In this document: in pieces, positions 63,359-64,000 of the stretch
Layout of the letters: each line of letters starts with the position of its first letter
How positions within the stretch are numbered: the first letter of the stretch is position 1
Source of the DNA: Oscillospiraceae bacterium
Lineage (GTDB): Bacteria > Bacillota > Clostridia > Saccharofermentanales > Saccharofermentanaceae
Direction of reading: 5' to 3'
Length of the DNA stretch: 64,000 bases
NCBI GenBank assembly: GCA_900176545.1
Contig: FWXP01000001.1
Span: 558,001-622,000, forward strand
Program-made: the position numbers and the translations under genes
The notes under the pieces: generated by a model
What the model was told of the DNA's origin: nothing
What the model saw: only the letters and a program-made list of their open reading frames with translations
Databases searched by the model: none

Positions 63359-64000
63359 TCACTCTTCCATGAACTTAAAGAAATCGTCTACGTCTACTGA
63401 TTCACCCTGAGGCTCAGTGTCCAAATTATAAAGTGCATCGTCAGACATTCCGGACGATACGATGGACGATGAGGAAGAACCCAGGAACTCGAAGAGCTTA
63501 CCGAAATCACCGGAGGTTACGGATATAGGCTCTTCTCTTTTAAGGGATACTCGCTTCAGGATATCGTAATCTACGCTGGAACCGACTCCGATATTGAAGA
63601 TGACCAGCTTATCCTCACTCTCGAGCTCATTACAAGCCTTGATGGCAAGCTCCATATTTGCCATGGAGTTAGGTCCCTGGGGAGCACCGTCAGTAATGAC
63701 GACGAGCCAAGGCTGATAGTACTTGATACCTAATTCCTTATAGCCTTCTTTTCTTGCGTTGAGAAGCTCTAATGAGGTAAGTATTCCTTCACCGATAGGA
63801 GTAAGAGTCGTGGATGCGGAGATCTCGGGAAGTCCCTCATCCTTGATCTTACCGAAAGGCATAACGATCTCAACGGAAGAACCGAAGGTAACGATCGCGA
63901 TATCAGTAGCAGCCTTGGTATCGTCATTAGCCTTGATGGAAGCTATGAAGTTGGAAAGACCCATATTCAGCTGCTTGATGGGATTACCCATCATCGATCC
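63359..64000 (-). CDS. VWA-domain protein, TerY-like (5' end beyond window)
   Basis: A von Willebrand factor A domain, open to the right edge. An apparent ATG at 63994 lies inside the MIDAS motif: the bases before it encode GS, giving GSMMGNP, so the true start is outside the window. Visible parts are the Thr/Asp strand DIAIVTFGSSVEIVMPF, the STTLTPIGEGILTSLEL motif with a MIDAS threonine, and WLVVITDGAPQGPNSM with its Asp. The C-terminus is acidic (SVDVDDFFKFMEE). TerY-like VWA proteins occur with PP2C phosphatases and kinases, matching the next gene. Confidence 0.88.
   Translation of the reverse strand, partial: GSMMGNPIKQLNMGLSNFIASIKANDDTKAATDIAIVTFGSSVEIVMPFGKIKDEGLPEISASTTLTPIGEGILTSLELLNARKEGYKELGIKYYQPWLVVITDGAPQGPNSMANMELAIKACNELESEDKLVIFNIGVGSSVDYDILKRVSLKREEPISVTSGDFGKLFEFLGSSSSSIVSSGMSDDALYNLDTEPQGESVDVDDFFKFMEE

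Overview
The window is a gene-dense chromosomal segment of a low-to-moderate G+C Gram-positive bacterium, most likely of class Clostridia (Bacillota). The evidence is the set of conserved clusters: efp-asp23-amaP-DUF2273-nusB-xseA-xseB-ispA-dxs, nadK-argR-recN, ymdB-lspA-rluD-phoH-pgpH-ybeY/era-recO, and groES-groEL behind a CIRCE operator, together with RNase Y, two LCP proteins and RbgA. Genus cannot be set from the sequence alone. Threonine/glutamate- and proline-rich lipoprotein linkers and several cyclic-di-GMP proteins fit a gut or rumen clostridial lineage, but that is inference. No CRISPR array, insertion sequence, prophage or integrase was seen, and no gap between genes exceeds about 300 bases.

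Left part (1-20 kb), accessory-looking. An ABC-transporter ATPase is cut by the left edge, followed by an OmpR-type regulator, two tandem paralogous Thr/Glu-rich lipoproteins and a membrane GGDEF/EAL protein. A minus-strand run (9687 to 5429) holds two alpha/beta hydrolases, a GNAT acetyltransferase, a radical SAM protein and two membrane-anchored SseB-like proteins. Next come a membrane diguanylate cyclase, tRNA-Leu(CAG), an unknown gene, a Cas4-like nuclease/XPD-like helicase fusion with a probable leaderless promoter, two more lipoproteins, a DUF4003 protein, a glycosyltransferase, and a membrane protein/XRE regulator pair with a candidate operator over its -35 box.

Middle (20-49 kb), core housekeeping. 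The operon from ymdB (28197) to recO (20669) is tightly overlapped and contains an in-frame YbeY-Era fusion. Then follow groESL, two tandem LCP proteins with galE, a two-component system, rny with a consensus promoter, an RluA-type synthase whose 3' end overlaps recN by 75 bp, and the long efp-to-recN series.

Right part (49-64 kb). A lipoprotein, a zinc-ribbon membrane protein and a soluble GGDEF-EAL protein with both active sites degenerate precede rnhB-rbgA, a methyltransferase/oligopeptidase/argS block and an MraY-like transferase. After an intergenic cluster of inverted repeats and a small membrane protein, the right edge carries a VWA protein (cut by the edge), a membrane-anchored PP2C phosphatase and a charged coiled-coil protein. 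This resembles part of a TerY-type phosphorylation module and is the most system-like locus here. The YbeY-Era fusion is the clearest unusual protein.
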